From: Bacteroidia bacterium
GTDB lineage: Bacteria; Bacteroidota; Bacteroidia; Bacteroidales; Paludibacteraceae
Reading direction: 5' to 3'
Assembly: GCA_009929375.1 (NCBI GenBank)
Contig: SAAO01000008.1
Location: 50,882 to 114,881, forward strand
Length of the DNA: 64,000 bases
Under the pieces are notes generated by a model. It had not been told where the DNA came from and searched no databases. It saw only the letters and a list, made by a program, of their open reading frames with translations. Shown here one piece after another: positions 60,847-64,000 of the stretch. A program made the position numbers and the translations under genes. Numbering within the stretch: position 1 is the stretch's first letter; each line of letters opens with the position of its first letter.

Positions 60847-61866
60847 ATGAAGTGTAAAATATTAATTCTTCTGGTTTTTACTTTCTGGTTTGGCCTTGTT
60901 TATGGCGCCGACCGGAAATCGCCGCATGGGAAGAATCTCAAAATTGATTGTACCACCTGTCATAAAACCGATGGCTGGCAACAAATCAAAGAGAATGGCT
61001 ACAACCACAACAAAAGCGGTTTTCCCCTTACAGGACAGCATAAAATGGTGGGTTGTCGCGAATGTCATTCCACGTTGAAATTTGAGGATGCAAAATCGTC
61101 ATGTAACTCCTGTCATGAGGACGTACACGAATCGACTGTGGATAACGATTGTAAACAGTGTCATAATACTTCTTCATGGATTGTGAATAATGTCCGGCAG
61201 ATTCATCAAAACAAAGGTTTTCCGCTCCTGGGTGTGCATGCAGCTATCGATTGCGACCAGTGTCATTCGTCGGCTTCAGCCCGAAGGTTCGACAATGTAA
61301 GGACTGATTGTTACGGTTGTCATCAGCGCGATTATAATTATACGACAAATCCCAATCACCGTCAGTCAGGTTTTGGCACCGATTGTACACAATGCCACAA
61401 AACCGACAGCAGGTCGTGGGCAGGTGCGGGATTCGATCATAACTTTTTCCCACTAAAAGGCGGTCACAATATCGATTGTCAGAGTTGTCACTCACAGGGC
61501 TATGCGAATACTTCCACAGATTGTTACAGTTGTCACAAGACCGATTACGACCGTACCACAAGTCCTGCGCATGCATCAGCAGGCTTTTCGACAGATTGTA
61601 AAACCTGTCATAACATTAATGCATGGAAACCAGCCACTTTTGATCACGATAAATTGTATTTCCCTATTTACAGCGGAACGCACAAGGGCGAATGGAGCAA
61701 TTGTACCGATTGTCACACCAATCCGGCCAATTATTCGCAGTTTAGTTGTACCGATTGTCACGAGCATAATAAAGCCGATATGGACAAAGAACATCGTGGC
61801 AAAAGAGATTATGTGTACAACAGTGTAAACTGTTATTCGTGTCACCCGCGTGGTAAGGCAGATTAG
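60847..61866 (+). CDS. Periplasmic 13-heme cytochrome c
   Basis: A 339-residue exported protein (signal ending WFGLVYGA) with 13 CXXCH motifs (C35, C70, C86, C102, C136, C155, C180, C211, C226, C251, C286, C301, C329). The same repeat pattern as its neighbour recurs four times in shortened form: NHNKSGFPLTGQH, HQNKGFPLLGVH, DHNFFPLKGGH and DHDKLYFPIYSGTH. The two cytochromes therefore share a repeat ancestor. It begins 36 bases after the 20-heme gene, in the same operon, and the barrel gene begins 37 bases after it. Confidence 0.92.
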   Translation: MKCKILILLVFTFWFGLVYGADRKSPHGKNLKIDCTTCHKTDGWQQIKENGYNHNKSGFPLTGQHKMVGCRECHSTLKFEDAKSSCNSCHEDVHESTVDNDCKQCHNTSSWIVNNVRQIHQNKGFPLLGVHAAIDCDQCHSSASARRFDNVRTDCYGCHQRDYNYTTNPNHRQSGFGTDCTQCHKTDSRSWAGAGFDHNFFPLKGGHNIDCQSCHSQGYANTSTDCYSCHKTDYDRTTSPAHASAGFSTDCKTCHNINAWKPATFDHDKLYFPIYSGTHKGEWSNCTDCHTNPANYSQFSCTDCHEHNKADMDKEHRGKRDYVYNSVNCYSCHPRGKAD

Positions 61867-61903
61867 TATTTCCTGAACGTTTATTTTCCCTTATGCTTAC
61901 AAA

Positions 61904-63511
61904 ATGAAACAGCTTTTCAAAACTTGCTTTGTATTGGTTTTGGTACTTGCCAACTGCTATAGTGCAGCTGCGCAGGAACCTTTTCGGACGGTTACAGGGC
62001 AGGTTTCTTTTGTAAGTTCACAGCATGTATATGTGAAATTTAAAAATACAGAGGGTATTTATAACGGAGATACTTTGTTTGTCGAAAATAATGGTGCGCC
62101 CGTTCCTGCACTTTTAGTGTCCGGTTTATCATCCATATCGTGCGTCACTGTGTCGCTCAATAAAACTATTCTGGCCGTGGGTAGTCCTGTGATTGCCAGG
62201 ATACCGGTTCTTCACAAACCTGTTCCCGAAGTGGAGATAGAAAAATCGAAAGAATCGGTGGCGGTGGTTTCGGAAGTGATCGGGCAGATTCAGACCGGTG
62301 AGAAAAAAATAAAGCCCAAGGCGGAATTTCCTGTTGAAGGTCGGGTTTCAGTGTCATCGTATACAAATGTTGATGCCGGAAATTCTTCATATCAGCGTTT
62401 CAGATATAATGTGGCTTTGCGTGCCGACAGCATTTCGCGTAGCGGTTTATCTGCTGAAACACAGTTGTCGTTTACACACAAACTGAACGAGCCTGTTTTC
62501 CTGTCCGATGCATTTAAAGTGTATACGCTCAATCTGAAATACGACAGTAAAACGCTTGGGTCTTTTGTTTTGGGACGAAAGATAAATCCGTTTTTAGCCA
62601 ATGCCGGTGCGGTAGATGGACTTCAGTACGAAAAGCAAATCCGGAACTTTACTGTTGGCGCTGTGGCCGGACTACGTCCCGATATTTACGATTACGGCTT
62701 TAATCCCACATTGTTTCAGTACGGAGCTTTTGCCGCACATAATTTCAAAAACGGAAAAGCGCGCACTACGCTCGCATTTATGAATCAGACGAACAATATG
62801 ATAACCGACAGACGGTTTGCCTATTTTCAGCACAGTAATTCTCTGGTGAAAAGAGTTAGCTTGTTTTGTTCGTTCGAAGTCGATTTGTACAGTTTGCAAA
62901 ACAATATAGTCTCTATAAGTCCCGAACTGACGGGTGCATATTTCTCTGTAAGATACAAGGCTCTGAAAAATCTTGCGTTTACGCTGAATTACGATGCCCG
63001 AAAGAATATTTATTATTACGAAACCTATAAGAATGTGGCCGACAGTATTCTCGACAGGGAAACCCGTCAGGGATTACGCTTTCAGACAATTTATCGACCG
63101 TTTGGCGATCTGACCTGGGGTTTGGTTGCCGGAGTTCGTTTTGCCGGAGCAAATACAACTTTCTCGTCGAACGCCAATACCTATCTGAGTTACGACAATT
63201 TGCCATTGGTGGGCGGAACCATTCGTGCCGATTTCACCATGCTGAGAACGCATTCACTGGCAGGCTGGATAGGCGGAGCTTCATATTCGCGGGATTTCCT
63301 GAAGAATAAACTCTATGCTGAACTTGGGTACAGGTATGTAAATTACGACTATGTAAACACTAACAGCTTGCTCAATCAGCATATTGCGGAGTTTAGTCTG
63401 AACTGGCGAATCACCCGCCGGCTTATGCTCTCAGCCAACCTCGAAACTGTAGCCGATAGTAACAATGCCCTGAACAACCGCTTATTCCTCAATCTGTCGC
63501 AACGATTCTGA
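61904..63511 (+). CDS. Outer-membrane beta-barrel partner of the cytochromes
   Basis: A 535-residue protein with a signal peptide (MKQLFKTCFVLVLVLANCYS, cleavage near AAAQ). Residues about 30-100 form a small domain (RTVTGQVSFVSSQHVYVKFK; GIYNGDTLFVENNGAPVP) that resembles an SH3/OB-like fold. From about 150 the sequence alternates as barrel strands (YQRFRYNVALRADSISRSGL; LYAELGYRYVNYDYVNTN) and ends LFLNLSQRF with terminal aromatic Phe. No heme motif. By position it could be the barrel through which the cytochromes reach the outside, like MtrB or other porin-cytochrome partners, but homology to them was not seen. Confidence 0.75.
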   Translation: MKQLFKTCFVLVLVLANCYSAAAQEPFRTVTGQVSFVSSQHVYVKFKNTEGIYNGDTLFVENNGAPVPALLVSGLSSISCVTVSLNKTILAVGSPVIARIPVLHKPVPEVEIEKSKESVAVVSEVIGQIQTGEKKIKPKAEFPVEGRVSVSSYTNVDAGNSSYQRFRYNVALRADSISRSGLSAETQLSFTHKLNEPVFLSDAFKVYTLNLKYDSKTLGSFVLGRKINPFLANAGAVDGLQYEKQIRNFTVGAVAGLRPDIYDYGFNPTLFQYGAFAAHNFKNGKARTTLAFMNQTNNMITDRRFAYFQHSNSLVKRVSLFCSFEVDLYSLQNNIVSISPELTGAYFSVRYKALKNLAFTLNYDARKNIYYYETYKNVADSILDRETRQGLRFQTIYRPFGDLTWGLVAGVRFAGANTTFSSNANTYLSYDNLPLVGGTIRADFTMLRTHSLAGWIGGASYSRDFLKNKLYAELGYRYVNYDYVNTNSLLNQHIAEFSLNWRITRRLMLSANLETVADSNNALNNRLFLNLSQRF

Positions 63512-63533
63512 TCCTTCAAACTATCGAATCTTA

Positions 63534-63662
63534 CCCCAACCCTCCGCCACGGCGGACAGGCTCTAAAGGAGAGCTGTAGCCTTGTGAAATTGAATATTGC
63601 TTTTACATTTAAACAGGATATAAAAGAGTTAGCTCCTCATGGATGCGAATTTTCAAATTCTC
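63534..63662 (+). repeat. Direct repeat, copy 1
   Basis: About 129 bases, starting CCCCAACCCTCCGCCACGGC and passing GAAATTGAATATTGCTTTTA to CATGGATGCGAAT. It is closely matched by copy 2 at 63705-63832. It contains a perfect palindrome TCCGCC-AC-GGCGGA (63543-63556). Confidence 0.8.
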
Positions 63663-63704
63663 TCATCATCATATCCTCACATCACCACATCATCACATCA
63701 CTGC

Positions 63705-63832
63705 CCCCAACCATCCGCCACGGCGGACAGGCTCTAAAGGGGACTATAACCTTGCGAAATTGAATATTGCTTTTACATTTAAACAGGATATAAAAGAATT
63801 TGCTTCTCATGGATGCGAATCTTCAAATCTTC
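63705..63832 (+). repeat. Direct repeat, copy 2
   Basis: About 128 bases matching copy 1 at an offset of 171 bases (170 near the end) with scattered changes (GGAGAGCTG versus GGGGACTAT; AGTTAGCTC versus AATTTGCTT). It keeps the TCCGCC-AC-GGCGGA palindrome (63714-63727). Confidence 0.8.
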
Positions 63833-63872
63833 AAATCTTCAAATTTTCAAATTTTCAAATTTTCAAATTCTC
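63820..63872 (+). repeat. Tandem 9-base AT-rich repeat
   Basis: About six tandem copies of TTCAAATCT or TTCAAATTT in a row, a simple-sequence run that would be prone to length change. Confidence 0.7.
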
Positions 63873-64000
63873 ACATTACCAAATCTCTACCTCATTTATG
63901 GTATATAGTCGAGCCTTAAAAAGCCCATTTTCGTATTATATTATTGTTGATTTGGTAAAACATAGCTTTTATCAAGTCAACAATTTGTATTTTAAATTCG

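Larger units (their letters stand above)
63512..64000. other. Non-coding end region with repeats
   Basis: No gene is seen in these 489 bases. They hold two copies of a 128-base direct repeat, a run of CATCAC words (63661-63700) and a tandem 9-base repeat (63820-63872). The tail is AT-rich with no clear promoter. Confidence 0.7.

Noticed and set aside
59200..61866. Outer-surface MtrC-like decaheme lipoproteins
   Set aside because: Neither cytochrome has a lipobox, and the heme counts (20 and 13) and repeat build differ from MtrC/OmcA.
63820..63872. CRISPR-like array from the regular 9-base units
   Set aside because: There are no spacers between units and no cas genes nearby; the units are simple tandem repeats.
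1..64000. tRNA, rRNA, transposase, integrase or prophage genes
   Set aside because: Both strands and the larger gaps were read for these and none was recognised. Short tRNAs could still be missed without a folding search.

Overview
The window looks like chromosome of a member of the Bacteroidota, probably a Bacteroidales-like anaerobe. The evidence is SusC/SusD pairs, FecR-type anti-sigma factors with the Bacteroidota C-terminal domain, two proteins ending in type IX secretion (T9SS) sorting domains, many outer-membrane beta-barrels, and repeated promoters of the Bacteroidota TTTG / TAnnTTTG kind. I cannot name the species. No rRNA, tRNA, CRISPR array, prophage or transposase was found.

Layout. 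(1) 1-1325: 3' part of a GH125 alpha-mannosidase. (2) 1465-6316, minus strand: a seven-gene cluster of ECF sigma factor, putative anti-sigma, DUF4097-like protein and four exported or barrel proteins, of unknown purpose. (3) 6473-17577, plus strand: a polysaccharide utilisation locus with ECF sigma, a LamG T9SS cargo gene carrying a stop codon in its signal peptide, FecR, SusC with an STN signalling domain, SusD, a SusE-like protein and a GH76 endo-mannanase. A GH2 enzyme converges on it. With GH125 this points to alpha-1,6-mannan or N-glycan mannose use. (4) 20575-24869: a structured intergenic repeat, recQ, a candidate small RNA, a small membrane protein, greA with an attenuator-like leader, and a HIT protein. 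(5) 24962-31676, minus strand: SulP transporter, TonB-dependent receptor, a membrane protein with CBS-like repeats and three small genes, one of them a Cys-rich 68-residue protein. (6) 32141-40885: S41 protease, small exported protein, aroE, DedA, a TPR protein, then a fucose module (GH29, aldo/keto reductase, divergent AraC regulator). (7) 41044-52392: NUDIX, a TPR/outer-membrane-barrel pair, a MITE-like repeat, a CotH-kinase T9SS protein, RNase Z, GNAT, lptB and a DUF2271 lipoprotein. (8) 52494-63511: a cation diffusion facilitator, a fused CcsBA cytochrome c synthase, then a tight five-gene operon of cytochrome b-like protein, Fe-S/FAD oxidoreductase, 20-heme cytochrome, 13-heme cytochrome and outer-membrane barrel. 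(9) 63512-64000: non-coding direct repeats.

The most unusual region is the redox operon at 57052-63511. It has the parts for moving electrons from NAD(P)H through the inner membrane and across a periplasmic heme wire to an outer-membrane barrel, with the heme-attachment enzyme just upstream. It is a candidate envelope-spanning electron-transfer system of a type not obviously the same as MtrCAB. Other points of interest are the greA leader attenuator, the small-RNA unit at 23193-23311, face-to-face inverted -7 boxes at three places, and the Ser/His replacement of a cluster-ligand Cys in both ferredoxin motifs of the oxidoreductase.
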